Shown here one piece after another: positions 1-10,805 of a stretch of 64,000 nt of DNA. The notes beneath the pieces were generated by a model. The model was not told the origin of the DNA, searched no databases, and was given only the letters and a program-made list of their open reading frames with translations. Source of the DNA: Bog-159 sp963785255 (GTDB lineage Bacteria; Acidobacteriota; Terriglobia; Bryobacterales; Bryobacteraceae); assembly GCA_963785255.1 (NCBI GenBank), contig CAWAUR010000013.1, positions 62,001-126,000 of the forward strand, written 5' to 3'. Each line of letters opens with the position of its first letter. Within the stretch, counting starts at the first letter, position 1. A program made the position numbers and the translations under genes.

Positions 1-769
1 TGACGCGGCCGGAGAAGTTATCGCGCACGGTTTCTAACTTGATCCGCGAGTTAGGATAGAGCGGCGTCAGGTTATCGAAGAAGATCTTGTTGCGGGCTTC
101 CTCGGGCGGTTCGAAGTTGATGGCGTCGACCTTGATGAGCGCGAAGTAGCGCTCGCCTTCCTTGGGCGGGCGGATCTGGCCGGAGATGGTGTCGCCGGTG
201 CGCAGATCGAAGCGCCGGATCTGCGAAGGCGAGACATACACATCGTCGGGGCCGGGCAGATAGTTATACTCCGGCGCGCGCAGGAAGCCGAAGCCATCGG
301 GCAGGCACTCAAGCACACCTTCGGAGAAAATGAGTCCGCTCTTCTCCGCCTGCGTCTGCAGGATTTTGAAGATCAGCTCCTGCTTGCGCAAACCGGCCGC
401 GCCGGCCACGTTCATGTCCTTGGCAACCTGGTTGAGCCGCTGAATGCTCATGTCTTTCAGTTCCACCAGGTCGAGAGTGGGTGAGCCGTTTTTGGCCTGC
501 GCCGGCGGTTTGTTGCGCCGGTGCGGATGATGGCCGCCGCCGCCAATGGTCGTTGGTTCAGTCCGTTCGGCTGTCTGGGGCCGCGTTTCGGAAGGTGGTG
601 CGCCCTCGTGCGTGGCGGCGTTGTTTTGGTCGCGGGCGGGCGGCGCGGAATCGCGGGCAGGCCCATTCTGGGAGGACCGTTCGAGCGGGCGCTCGGACGG
701 CTTCTCTGGTTCTTCTTGCGGTGTTGTGGTATTTACCGCGTCTGGAGTGTTTTCGTTATCACTTGCCAA
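1..769 (-). CDS. rho: Transcription termination factor Rho, N-terminal part (runs off window)
   Basis: Rho is a hexameric RNA helicase that ends transcription. Only about 256 N-terminal residues are present; the ATPase domain lies beyond position 1. From the ATG at 451 the protein reads MSIQRLNQVAKDMNV, the typical Rho N-terminal helical domain, followed by the cold-shock-like RNA-binding domain (CLPDGFGFLRAPEYNYLPG, then VYVSPSQIRRFDLRTGD). The reading frame stays open upstream through a Pro/Arg/Gln/Asn-rich stretch of about 100 residues to a TTG at 769, inside the end of engB, with GAGGG just upstream. Such low-complexity N-terminal extensions are known in Rho of several phyla, so I extend the gene to 769, but starts at 466 (GTG) or 451 (ATG) are possible. 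It is the last gene of a same-strand run clpX, lon, engB, rho. Identity is sure; the start is not. Confidence 0.9.
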   Translation of the reverse strand, partial: MASDNENTPDAVNTTTPQEEPEKPSERPLERSSQNGPARDSAPPARDQNNAATHEGAPPSETRPQTAERTEPTTIGGGGHHPHRRNKPPAQAKNGSPTLDLVELKDMSIQRLNQVAKDMNVAGAAGLRKQELIFKILQTQAEKSGLIFSEGVLECLPDGFGFLRAPEYNYLPGPDDVYVSPSQIRRFDLRTGDTISGQIRPPKEGERYFALIKVDAINFEPPEEARNKIFFDNLTPLYPNSRIKLETVRDNFSGRV

Positions 770-1305
770 ATTTCCCTCACTCCCCGGCCCGTAGAGGCCG
801 AGAACGGCAGCGGTTCGACGTTTTCCTTGCGGATGCCCGCCAGACCTTGCCATTTTTCCGATTGATTCAATTTATCTGTCTTGGTGGCGATCACCCGGTA
901 TCGCCGGTTGTGGCTTTCGAGCCATTGTTTGAGTTGTAAATCCCGATCCATCCAACCCCTGCGGGCATCCAGGACGAGAAAGGAAAGATCCAATACCGGC
1001 CTTGTTAAGAGGTAGCCCTCGATCAGGTCGTGCCATTTCCCGGAAAGCTCCTTGGATACCCGGGTGTATCCATACCCCGGTAGATCGACGAAATACAGCG
1101 ATCCGTTGATTCGGTAAAAGTTGATCGTTTGTGTGCGGCCCGGAGTGCTACTGGTGAAAGCCAGCCCTTTGTGCCCGGTAAGGATGTTAATCAGGCTGGA
1201 CTTTCCTACGTTACTTCTCCCTAAAAAGGCGATCTCGGGCAAGCCGTCAGAGGGGAACTGTTCCGGCTTAGCCGAGGAAGTTACAAAAGTGCTGTCTATT
1301 ACCAA
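733..1305 (-). CDS. engB: Ribosome-biogenesis GTP-binding protein EngB/YsxC (YihA)
   Basis: EngB is a small GTPase needed for assembly of the large ribosomal subunit. The 190-residue protein has the G1 loop GRSNVGKSS, the G2-region TPGRTQTINF, G3 DLPGYG and G4 TKTDK, and the family opening KPEQFPSDGLPEIAF. The frame is open to position 1410, but the extra N-terminal 35 residues are just a translated 42-bp repeat (residues MACRRAPWGR recurring), so I place the start at TTG 1305, giving the usual family length. The 3' end overlaps the proposed rho start by 37 bp. It lies downstream of lon, separated only by the repeat array. Confidence 0.9.
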   Translation of the reverse strand: MVIDSTFVTSSAKPEQFPSDGLPEIAFLGRSNVGKSSLINILTGHKGLAFTSSTPGRTQTINFYRINGSLYFVDLPGYGYTRVSKELSGKWHDLIEGYLLTRPVLDLSFLVLDARRGWMDRDLQLKQWLESHNRRYRVIATKTDKLNQSEKWQGLAGIRKENVEPLPFSASTGRGVREIWQVITKTLQTR

Positions 1306-1313
1306 ATCTTGCC

Positions 1314-1439
1314 GCCGGCAGGCCACATAAAACGATGACCTGCCCCACGGAGCTCGCCGGCAGGCCACATAAAACGATGGCCTGCCCCACGGAGCTCGCC
1401 GGCAGGCCACATAAAACGATGGCCTGCCCCACGGGGAGC
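1314..1439. repeat. Three tandem copies of a 42-bp palindromic repeat
   Basis: Copies lie at 1314-1355, 1356-1397 and 1398-1439. Each contains the inverted arms GGCAGGCCA and TGGCCTGCC around a 10-base spacer (CATAAAACGA), followed by CCCACGGAGCTC. Copies one and two differ by one base; copy three differs at its end where it runs into the lon stop codon. The array fills the whole gap between lon and engB. A related single unit lies at 9637-9668, so it is a dispersed element that has amplified here. Confidence 0.9.
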
Positions 1440-3857
<2,418 letters not shown>

Positions 3858-3928
3858 GTTTCTCCGCAAGGGTTGGCTTCCTGGCCCCGTTTGGCCGGGG
3901 TGGGCTGGCGCTAGATGCGCGGGCTGGC

Positions 3929-5197
3929 TTAACCGGCCTTTTCTAATATTGTAAGGCTGATTTTCTGGGAAAGCACCATTTCTTTGGTGACCAGGAACTC
4001 TTTCACCTTCTTGTAAGAAGGCAGGTAGTACATAAGATCCAGCATCAGATCTTCCAGGATCATGCGCAAGCCGCGCGCTCCCACTTTACGTTCCAGGGCC
4101 AAATCGGCGATCGCTTCCAAGGCGTCGTCGCTGAACTTCAACCGCACATTCTCAAACTCGAAGAGCTTCTGATACTGCCGGATGATGGCGTTCTTGGGCC
4201 GGGTCAGAATCTGCACCAGGGAATCCTTGTCCAGATCCTCCAGCACCGCGTTTACCGGCAGGCGCCCGATAAATTCCGGGATGAACCCGAACTTGATCAG
4301 ATCCTGCGGCTGCACCTGGCTCAGCAGGTTGATATCGCGATGGCCGCCGATGCCGATCGTTTTGGTGTTTTTCTCTTCCTCCGGCAGGAAGCCCATGGAC
4401 TTTTTGCCCACGCGCCGTCCGATCACCTTCTCCAGACCCACGAAGGCTCCCCCGCAGATGAACAGGATATTCGTGGTATCCACCGGCGTGAATTCCTGGT
4501 GCGGATGCTTACGCCCGCCTTGTGGCGGCACATTGGCGACCGTGCCTTCCAGAATCTTCAGCAGCGCCTGCTGCACGCCTTCACCCGAGACATCGCGGGT
4601 AATGGACGGGTTTTCGTCCTTCCGGCAGATCTTATCGATCTCATCGATATATATGATGCCCTGCTGGCACCGCTGGACGTCTCCATCGGCCGCCTGCAGC
4701 AGCTTCAGGATGATGTTTTCAACGTCCTCGCCGACGTAGCCGGCTTCGGTCAGGGTGGTGGCGTCTACGATGGCGAAGGGCACGTCCAGTATGCGGGCCA
4801 AAGTCTGCGCCATCAGCGTCTTGCCTGTGCCGGTAGGGCCGATCAGCAGGATATTGGATTTGGAAAGCTCCACGTCGGAGTTCCTCATCCGGTTCATGTG
4901 GATGCGCTTGCAATGGTTATAGACGGCCACCGCCAGCTTCTTCTTGGTGGCCTCCTGGCCGATCACATATTGATCCAGATGCTCCTTCACCTCCAGGGGC
5001 TTGGGGATCTTGTGCGGCATCCCGGACGGCTGGTCGATCTTATCGTCGTCCAAAATCGAGTTGCATACCGCGATGCATTCATCGCAGATATACGCTCGGG
5101 GATAATCACTGGGGGATGAGATGAGCTTCCCGACTACATCTTGGCTTTTGTGACAGAATGAACATCGCAGGGCCTCATCGGATCCGGCACGCTTCAC
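3929..5197 (-). CDS. clpX: ATP-dependent Clp protease ATP-binding subunit ClpX
   Basis: ClpX is the AAA+ unfoldase that feeds proteins into ClpP. The 422-residue protein begins with the zinc-binding domain (CSFCHKS, then CDECIAVC), followed by Walker A GPTGTGKT, Walker B IIYIDEIDK, the GYVGEDVE pore loop, and sensor-2 region ERKVGARGLR. The ClpP-docking loop appears to be present as KKSMGF, aligned with the IGF loop of the Escherichia coli protein. I chose GTG 5197, eight bases after GAGG, which gives a start of VKRAGSDEALRC; the frame extends to 5317, but the added residues do not look like ClpX. The usual upstream partner clpP is absent: the next genes upstream are a coiled-coil protein and a pseudogene. 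Confidence 0.96.
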   Translation of the reverse strand: MKRAGSDEALRCSFCHKSQDVVGKLISSPSDYPRAYICDECIAVCNSILDDDKIDQPSGMPHKIPKPLEVKEHLDQYVIGQEATKKKLAVAVYNHCKRIHMNRMRNSDVELSKSNILLIGPTGTGKTLMAQTLARILDVPFAIVDATTLTEAGYVGEDVENIILKLLQAADGDVQRCQQGIIYIDEIDKICRKDENPSITRDVSGEGVQQALLKILEGTVANVPPQGGRKHPHQEFTPVDTTNILFICGGAFVGLEKVIGRRVGKKSMGFLPEEEKNTKTIGIGGHRDINLLSQVQPQDLIKFGFIPEFIGRLPVNAVLEDLDKDSLVQILTRPKNAIIRQYQKLFEFENVRLKFSDDALEAIADLALERKVGARGLRMILEDLMLDLMYYLPSYKKVKEFLVTKEMVLSQKISLTILEKAG

Positions 5198-5370
5198 TCG
5201 AGTTGCCTCCTCAAATCCCTGGGCAGTTGGATGACGCCCAAGGAATGCGCCTCTCCCGTAAGGGGGGAACAAAAACGGGTCAATACCATTATCGCCTGAA
5301 ATTGGTGGTTTAAGCAACGGGTCCCGCCACGGCCCAAAGTACTGGCGGGTTTAGGTGGCTTTTCGGGATA

Positions 5371-5652
5371 CTACCGCAGTTCCTCAAGATGCTTCAGGCG
5401 CGCATCCAGCACTTCTTCTACGCGGCGCAACGCCGCCCGCCAGGCTTCCTTGAGATCCTCGATGCGCTGATCCGACCTGCGCTCCATATCGTCCAAACGC
5501 CGCCCCACTTCCTCGAAGCGTTGGTCCGAGCGTCGCTCCATGCCGTCCAAGCGCTTGCTCAGGTCCGACAGCCTCGTATTATTGATCAGGATCCCCACCA
5601 GCACCGCCAGAGTGGGGATGCTCACCGTCAAGATTGCCTGGACATTGTCCAT
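5371..5652 (-). CDS. Small membrane-anchored coiled-coil protein
   Basis: The 93-residue product starts with one hydrophobic helix (residues 6-25, ILTVSIPTLAVLVGILI) and continues as a charged heptad-type coiled coil with a repeated unit MERRSDQR (residues about 38 and 56). No catalytic motif is visible. This organization is common in acidobacterial genomes, where similar proteins are annotated as hypothetical. The ATG at 5652 is clear. Function unknown. Confidence 0.7.
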   Translation of the reverse strand: MDNVQAILTVSIPTLAVLVGILINNTRLSDLSKRLDGMERRSDQRFEEVGRRLDDMERRSDQRIEDLKEAWRAALRRVEEVLDARLKHLEELR

Positions 5653-5705
5653 AACGCCACCCTCAGTCTAGCATACGCGATGCGACGGGCCAGCCCGGAA
5701 AGCCG

Positions 5706-6006
5706 CTATTTATTGCGCGCCAACCACTCCCTGAACGACAATAGCCGCGGCAGCGATTCCTTATCCTTCTGACGATTTGCCGCCTGCTTGCTCCGAACGA
5801 TATCGTCGATATTGGCAATTGGGAAGCCGTGTTTCTCCACGCGCCGCCGCCACGCGTCTTCAAACCGTTCGATGCCATCGGGTGCGAAGATCAGATCCAA
5901 ATCGAATGGGCCGCTTCTGAGACTTTTGCGAAGAAGAGATATTGCACGCCGTGCTTCTCGCAAACCCGGCGGATCTCCTCCGCGTTCTCAAATTCGAAGA
6001 CGGCCA
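5706..6006 (-). pseudogene. Decayed nucleotidyltransferase-like gene (frameshift, internal deletion)
   Basis: An N-terminal piece beginning at ATG 6006 (MAVFEFENAEEIRRVCEKHG, then VQYLFF) reads in one frame. The C-terminal piece (FDLDLIFAPDGIERFEDAW, then KDKESLPRLLSFREWL) reads in another. Together they resemble a short nucleotidyltransferase of the AbiEii-like group, but the core with the metal-binding Asp pair and the glycine loop is missing around 5925-5945. Loss of the core plus a frame change indicates a dead gene. It follows the small ORF at 6017-6223 by 10 bases, so the two were probably a pair. Confidence 0.65.
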
Positions 6007-6016
6007 TGCGACCTTA

Positions 6017-6223
6017 TTAATCCCGGTTGTAGCCGAGCCAATCCGGCAGATTCTCCTTGCACCACCGGCGATACCGCTCCATAGTGTCGAAGGATCGATA
6101 ATCCGCGTCGTCCATAACCGGCTTATAGGTTTTGATGAACGAATTGCGGATGTGCTGCGCGATCGGCCGGCGGGCGGCCGCCTCGAAATCGGCACACTCC
6201 GGGGGATCTGGTTCACCGGGCAT
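6017..6223 (-). CDS. Small hypothetical protein paired with the nucleotidyltransferase remnant
   Basis: A 68-residue acidic and aromatic-rich protein (MPGEPDPPECADFEAA to WCKENLPDWLGYNRD) with no membrane segment. ATG 6223 lies four bases after the stop of the upstream secreted-protein gene, and the stop lies just before the start of the nucleotidyltransferase pseudogene. A small ORF just upstream of a nucleotidyltransferase suggests a two-gene cassette, but I see no known antitoxin fold signature. Function unknown. Confidence 0.55.
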   Translation of the reverse strand: MPGEPDPPECADFEAAARRPIAQHIRNSFIKTYKPVMDDADYRSFDTMERYRRWCKENLPDWLGYNRD

Positions 6224-6226
6224 GGC

Positions 6227-6589
6227 TCACGAAACGCGCTTGGCGGTCATCTCCAAGGTCTGCCCAACCGACTCCACTTCCACGGTGAACTTAATGGTAT
6301 CGGCGTCCACGATTTTACCCGTGTACTTCACCACGCCCTCGTTGCCCTGGATGTTCACCTTCAGGTTGAACGATACGTTGTCCCCATCCACCTGGCCATC
6401 TTCAATCGTAGACTTGCCGAACATGTTGCTGGTGCTTTCGCCGGTGAGCTTATGGCCGTCCACTTTGAAAACGAAGGTTCGTTCCACGGTGCCGTTAGGC
6501 GTATCGACGGTTGCCCTCCAATTGCCGCCGATATCGGCCGCCGAGGCCGTCATGGCACACAATGCGATCAGGATCGATAACCACTTCAT
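6227..6589 (-). CDS. Small secreted beta-rich protein
   Basis: The 120-residue product has a signal peptide (MKWLSILIALCAMTASA, cleavage probably at ASA-AD) followed by a beta-strand-rich domain with repeated G-W/T-V-F patterns (GGNWRATVDTPNG, then GHKLTGE). It resembles the small periplasmic proteins of about 110 residues common in Acidobacteriota, which have no known activity. It starts four bases downstream of the trigger factor stop and is therefore probably cotranscribed with tig. Confidence 0.75.
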   Translation of the reverse strand: MKWLSILIALCAMTASAADIGGNWRATVDTPNGTVERTFVFKVDGHKLTGESTSNMFGKSTIEDGQVDGDNVSFNLKVNIQGNEGVVKYTGKIVDADTIKFTVEVESVGQTLEMTAKRVS

Positions 6590-6593
6590 CGAA

Positions 6594-7856
6594 TTACTCC
6601 TCTGTTTTCCCCGCATGCTCGAACAGAAAATTGAGCGTCTTTTCCGTCTGAATGTGCGACGCGATGCGGCCCAGCGTCCCATCCTTCTCAAAGCGCAAGC
6701 GCACGGCCGCGAAAGGCTCGCGCTGCTGCCGCGCGATGCGCTCCACTTCCTTATCCACCTCGTCGCGCGTGGGCGCGATAGCTTCCCGCTCGGCGATGCG
6801 CGTAAGCAGCATCGATGCTTTCACCTCGCGCGTGGCCTTCTCCTGCATGCTGTCTTTCAACTTTCGCCAATCGAGCTTCAGGTCTTTCGTATCCAGGCCC
6901 TCCTGGGACAGCGCCCGCACACGCTGCTCAGTACGATTCTTGATCTGCTGATCGACGAACGCTTCGGGCACGGCAAAATCGTGCATGTCGACAAGCTGCT
7001 CGACAAGCTGATTCTTGGCCTCCTGCTGCGCATCGTACTGGCGCTGCGCAAATAACGATTTGCGGACGGCTTCCCGCAACTCGTCCACCGTCCGGTAATC
7101 GCCCAGATCCTGCGCAAATTCGTCGTTGATTTCGGGTAGCTCTTTACGCCGCACGCCCTTTACTTCGGCCCGGAAACGCACGGTTTTCCCAGCCAATTTC
7201 GGCTGGCCGAAATCTTCCGGATAGCGCACATCGAACTCTTTGGTCTCGCCGGGAGTGACGCCGCGCAGATGCTCGCTGAAATCGTCCAGCGTATCGGCGC
7301 CGCCGACTTCCAGCGTCATCTCATCCTGCTTCACCGGCGGATCCACGGGGCTCAGGCTTTCGAGCGCCAGCACCGCGAAATCGCCATCCTGCAGGGGCCG
7401 CGGATCTTCGTTGACGAACTCCGCCTTCTGATGCCGCAGTTCCTCGATGCGCTTGTTCACGTCTTCGTCCGTGATTTCCGGATCGTGATACTTGACCGTC
7501 AGATCTTTGTAGTCCTTCAACTCGACCTGCGGTATGACTTCGAATTCGGCCTTGAAGCGCAACGGCTCGCCGGCCTCCAGGTGCACGTCGGTGATGTCCG
7601 GCTGTCCGACCACTTTCAGATCTTCCGCTTCGAACCGGTTGTGCAGATACTTGGGAATCAGCGTCTCCAGCACCTGCCGCCGGATATCGCCGGCGAAGTG
7701 CTGCCGGATAATCGATGCGGGAGCCTTTCCTGGACGGAAGCCGGGCAACTTGGCGCGCTGCTGGACCTTGGCCACTGCCCTGCCGGTTTCCGCTTCGACT
7801 TCCTCGACAGGCACGGTAATCTCCAGCGTTTGCTTACAACCTTCTGCTAAAGCCAA
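6594..7856 (-). CDS. tig: Trigger factor (ribosome-associated chaperone, peptidyl-prolyl isomerase)
   Basis: Trigger factor binds nascent chains at the ribosome exit tunnel. The 420-residue protein has the ribosome-docking signature LPGFRPGKAP (about residues 37-46), a central FKBP-type isomerase domain (about 155-245), and the C-terminal chaperone arms rich in charged helices. No ATG is available at the right place; the likely start is TTG 7856, eight bases after GAGGT. It heads a minus-strand run that ends with clpX, lon, engB and rho. The normal tig-clpP-clpX order is broken here. Confidence 0.95.
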   Translation of the reverse strand: MALAEGCKQTLEITVPVEEVEAETGRAVAKVQQRAKLPGFRPGKAPASIIRQHFAGDIRRQVLETLIPKYLHNRFEAEDLKVVGQPDITDVHLEAGEPLRFKAEFEVIPQVELKDYKDLTVKYHDPEITDEDVNKRIEELRHQKAEFVNEDPRPLQDGDFAVLALESLSPVDPPVKQDEMTLEVGGADTLDDFSEHLRGVTPGETKEFDVRYPEDFGQPKLAGKTVRFRAEVKGVRRKELPEINDEFAQDLGDYRTVDELREAVRKSLFAQRQYDAQQEAKNQLVEQLVDMHDFAVPEAFVDQQIKNRTEQRVRALSQEGLDTKDLKLDWRKLKDSMQEKATREVKASMLLTRIAEREAIAPTRDEVDKEVERIARQQREPFAAVRLRFEKDGTLGRIASHIQTEKTLNFLFEHAGKTEE

Positions 7857-8836
7857 TGGGATTTACCTCGGAAATGAACTAAGTCACATCATAGCGCGGG
7901 GCGCGCCGCTAAGGGACCGGTCAAAACGGCTGCCAGCAGTCTCGGAACTCCATCCAGGCGAAAGCGAGGCTGAGTGCGGCAGAGCCGGTTTTGAGGTATC
8001 TCCGACAGGATCGGCGCGTGGGTGGCTATTTTCAGATAGGGATTTCCCTACGGACAATGCACTCACGTTGATTTGAATTAGCCGGTGTTGGCGAAGAGAG
8101 GACGGGACAGGCTGCGCCCAAGCAGGCGGCCCAACTCAGGTGCGGGCGGCCATCGCCAGGCTGGTGCAGATACGATTTCAAGCCGAGGCAAGTTCCGGGG
8201 TGAAGGGGATTTCACTGGCGCGGGTGTTGTTGTTGGCGCGCCATCTCCCGCACCGTCGATCCATTCTTTAGGAAGACGTTCGACGCGACGTTTTGCCTTG
8301 GGACTTAAAGGTGAAGGTCCAAGCCTCATGGCCTTGGCCTTGGGCGCAGTGAAAGGAGGGCTTACCGCAACGAGTGCGGCTGAACGGACCCTAGAGCGTA
8401 CGCACGCGGTAGCCGCGCAGGAGGTATGCAAACAATATCTCAAGACGATCGACATGCTCTGCCAGTCATAACTAATCATCCGCGTGATTTCCCACACGCC
8501 ATCTTTGCACTGCCGCAGATGAATGAATTTCGCTTCGCCAACGAGGTCGGTGTCGTCGTGCCCCGGGTGCTGGAAACGCTGAACGCCCATCTCCTGAGGA
8601 AGCTGCGGCGCTCCTGAATCGGCAAGCGCTAAGGGCCTATGACGCTGTGCAACTGGCTGCCTCATGCTGCGCGCACGACTCGAACGGCGCGCAACGTTTG
8701 TTTGCTCGGACCGCCAACTCGTCGAAGCTGCCGAAAACGAGGGGCTGATGGTTTTGGACCCTGCGGGCGACGAACACGGCTGAGGCACCCAGAGCGCCCC
8801 GCCCGCCAGAAACTTTTTTCCATTATAATGTTTAGG
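7857..8836. other. Long intergenic region between tig and the response regulator
   Basis: No intact gene was recognised in this stretch of nearly 1 kb. Open frames exist on both strands (for example 8085-8471 on plus and a long minus frame), but their translations are rich in Arg, Pro and Ser and show no family signature except the DUF4440-like fragment listed separately. The stretch looks like decayed coding DNA. Confidence 0.5.
8440..8640 (-). pseudogene. Remnant of a DUF4440/SnoaL-like protein
   Basis: The minus-strand translation contains GEAKFIHLRQCKDGVWEITR followed by MISYDW, which resembles the C-terminal strands of DUF4440 (NTF2-like) proteins, typically a phrase such as KFIHLW..DGxWKxxRVISYDH. 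No start, N-terminal half or proper stop can be found. I interpret it as a fragment. The assignment rests on pattern memory only. Confidence 0.4.
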
Positions 8837-8865
8837 TTGACTTGGTACTATTCCGCCTCTACAAT
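8837..8865 (+). promoter_or_regulatory. Sigma-70-type promoter of the response regulator gene
   Basis: TTGACT (8837-8842) and TACAAT (8860-8865) are separated by exactly 17 bases. Transcription would start near 8872, leaving about 12 bases before the ATG at 8885. No Shine-Dalgarno sequence is visible in that short leader. Confidence 0.75.
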
Positions 8866-8884
8866 ATAGCCTAGTACCCCGTTT

Positions 8885-9622
8885 ATGCCTGAAAACAACG
8901 GCACACAGGAAGGGCCATCGCTGGACACTCCCAGCGAACCATCGAAAATTCGCATCGTAGTCGCGGACGATCATCCCATATTCCGCGATGGTCTTTGCCG
9001 CCTGCTGGCGCTAGAGCCCGACTTTGAAGTCGTAGCCCAGGCGCAGGATGGCCGCCAGGTCTTGGATGTGCTCCAGCAGCACGAACCCGACATCCTGCTG
9101 CTCGATCTCAAGATGCCCGGCCTCGACGGCTTGGCCACGCTGCAGCGTCTGCAATCGAGCAAACACAAGACGCGCGTGATCGTGCTCACGGCTTCCGAGG
9201 ATAAGAACGAGTTCGTGCAAGCCATGAAGTTGGGCACCTCGGGCATCGTCTTGAAGCAGAGCGCCACGGATCTGCTGATCAAGAGCATCCGCAAAGTGAA
9301 TGCCGGCGAAATCTGGCTGGATTCGCACACCACGGCGGCGGTAATGCGTCAGTTCGCCACTGGCGCGGACGAAGTGCCGGCGGCCAACGCCCCCGCCTCG
9401 AGCGGTCGCGAGCGCGAGCGTTCCCTGCTCAGCCAGCGCGAGCGCGAAATTGTGGCCCTGGTGGCGCAGGGATTCAAGAATAAAGAGATGGCCGAGAAGA
9501 TGTTCATCAGCGAGCAGACCGTGAAAAACCATCTGCACAACATCTTCGACAAGCTGGGCGTCTCCGACCGCCTGGAACTCGCCCTCTACGCCATTCACAA
9601 CAATCTGCACATGGGCAAATAG
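8885..9622 (+). CDS. NarL/FixJ-family response regulator
   Basis: A two-component transcription regulator of 245 residues. After a 20-residue variable N-terminus comes a receiver domain with the acidic pair in VVADDHP, the phosphoacceptor Asp in LLLDLKMPG, the Thr/Ser in VLTASED and the Lys in IVLKQS. A linker of about 30 residues leads to a LuxR-type helix-turn-helix (LSQREREIVALVAQG, then NKEMAEKMFISEQTVKNHL). All phosphorylation residues are intact. No histidine kinase is adjacent, so it is an orphan. Transcription is probably driven by the promoter at 8837-8865. Confidence 0.93.
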   Translation: MPENNGTQEGPSLDTPSEPSKIRIVVADDHPIFRDGLCRLLALEPDFEVVAQAQDGRQVLDVLQQHEPDILLLDLKMPGLDGLATLQRLQSSKHKTRVIVLTASEDKNEFVQAMKLGTSGIVLKQSATDLLIKSIRKVNAGEIWLDSHTTAAVMRQFATGADEVPAANAPASSGRERERSLLSQREREIVALVAQGFKNKEMAEKMFISEQTVKNHLHNIFDKLGVSDRLELALYAIHNNLHMGK

Positions 9623-9636
9623 GCCCACACCTTCCG

Positions 9637-9692
9637 TGGGGCAGACCATCGTTTTGTGTGGTCTGCCTGGACAGGCCGGGAGGCCTGTCCTA
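9637..9692. repeat. Composite palindromic repeats between convergent genes
   Basis: The first part (GGGGCAGACCATCGTTTTG and on to GGTCTGCC) is a diverged single copy of the 42-bp family seen at 1314-1439. The second part, 9669-9690, is a REP-like palindrome with arms GGACAGGCC and GGCCTGTCC. The edge of the second palindrome supplies the TAG stop of the aminotransferase gene. Both could form hairpins between the convergent transcripts. Confidence 0.85.
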
Positions 9693-10805
9693 CAGCGCTC
9701 GCCGGATCGCTCCAGCTATCGCACGCGTGGTTTCCTCGTCGCCCAATAGTGCGCGATGCGGCAGCCAGAACGCGTCGCGGATGCAAGCCTCCGAAACCGG
9801 ACAAGGCTCCACGCGGCACCTGCCCTTTTGATAAAGCGGATTCCCATAAAGCGGATGCGGATAAAACGGTGTGCAGGGAACGCCCTCCGCAGTTAACGCG
9901 CGATGGAATTCGTCGCGCGTGCGGCCCGTGCGCTGCGCATCGATGCGGCCCAGCAGCAGGTACCACGAATTGGAATTCTCTTGCCGCGGCACGGCCTGAA
10001 ACGCGAGACCGGGAACGTCCGCCAGTTCCGCGCGCAAAACCGCCGCGTTGCGTGTGCGAAGGCAGATCTGCTCCGGCAGCCGATCGAGTTGCGCCAGCAG
10101 CACCGCCGCCTGCCATCCGGTAATGCGATAATTGCTGCCCAGCAAGTAATGATGGAACCAGCCGCCGCCCGGTTGCCGTCCCTGATCCATCAACGACCAC
10201 GCGCGCTCGGCAAACGGAGCGTCGTTCGTCGTCAACATCCCGCCTTCGCCGGCCGTCATCACTTTCGAATTCTGAAAGCTGAACGATCCGGCCAGCCCCA
10301 GGCTGCCCGCGCGGCGTCCGCACCATTCCGAACCCTGGGCATGCGCCGCGTCTTCGATCAGCGCCAGGCCGTGTTCGGCGGCCAGCGGCATGAGCCGATC
10401 CATATCCGCCATGGCCGCGCCGAAATGCACCGGGATGATGGCTTTGGTGCGCGGCGTAATCGCGGCGGCGGCGCACTCCGCATCCATGTTGAAGCTCAGC
10501 GGCTCGATATCCACGAACACCGGTGTAGCTCCCACGCGCGAAACCGCCATGGCCGTCGAAACGAACGAAATCGCGGGCACGATCACCTCATCGCCGGGGC
10601 CGATCGACACCGCGCTCAGGGCCATCTCCAGCGTCACGGTTCCATTCATCGCCGAAACCGCGTGCGCACACTGGGTGAATCGCGCAAACTCGTTCTCGAA
10701 GCGCTTCACGAAATCGCTGTGCCCCCCCCAGCGCCCGCTTTCGAGCACTTCGCGCAGCAGGTCGATTTCGCGCTCATCCCAGATGGGCCAGTTGGGTATC
10801 TGCAT
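9690..10805 (-). CDS. DegT/DnrJ/EryC1/StrS-family PLP-dependent aminotransferase
   Basis: A 371-residue sugar-aminotransferase-like enzyme. The PLP-binding lysine is in FSFQNSKVMTAGEGGM (about residue 191), the cofactor-contacting Asp-Ala-Ala-His in IEDAAHAQGS, and the GTVTLEMAL segment corresponds to the phosphate-binding region. Homologues transfer amino groups to keto-sugars for cell-surface or antibiotic sugars; the exact substrate cannot be told, and no sugar gene cluster is adjacent. Its ATG directly abuts the stop of the metallo-hydrolase gene, implying translational coupling. Confidence 0.9.
   Translation of the reverse strand: MQIPNWPIWDEREIDLLREVLESGRWGGHSDFVKRFENEFARFTQCAHAVSAMNGTVTLEMALSAVSIGPGDEVIVPAISFVSTAMAVSRVGATPVFVDIEPLSFNMDAECAAAAITPRTKAIIPVHFGAAMADMDRLMPLAAEHGLALIEDAAHAQGSEWCGRRAGSLGLAGSFSFQNSKVMTAGEGGMLTTNDAPFAERAWSLMDQGRQPGGGWFHHYLLGSNYRITGWQAAVLLAQLDRLPEQICLRTRNAAVLRAELADVPGLAFQAVPRQENSNSWYLLLGRIDAQRTGRTRDEFHRALTAEGVPCTPFYPHPLYGNPLYQKGRCRVEPCPVSEACIRDAFWLPHRALLGDEETTRAIAGAIRRAL

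Noticed and set aside
1314..1439. Possible CRISPR array from three tandem units
   Set aside because: Units are directly adjacent without spacers, and single relatives occur elsewhere; it is a palindromic repeat array.
4340..4420. Possible loss of the ClpP-binding loop in ClpX
   Set aside because: At first TIGIGG looked like a changed IGF loop, but alignment by context places KKSMGF at the loop, which fits the family.
8085..8471. Open frame of 128 codons on plus
   Set aside because: The translation is Arg/Gly/Ser-rich without any recognisable motif, and the opposite strand holds a DUF4440-like fragment.
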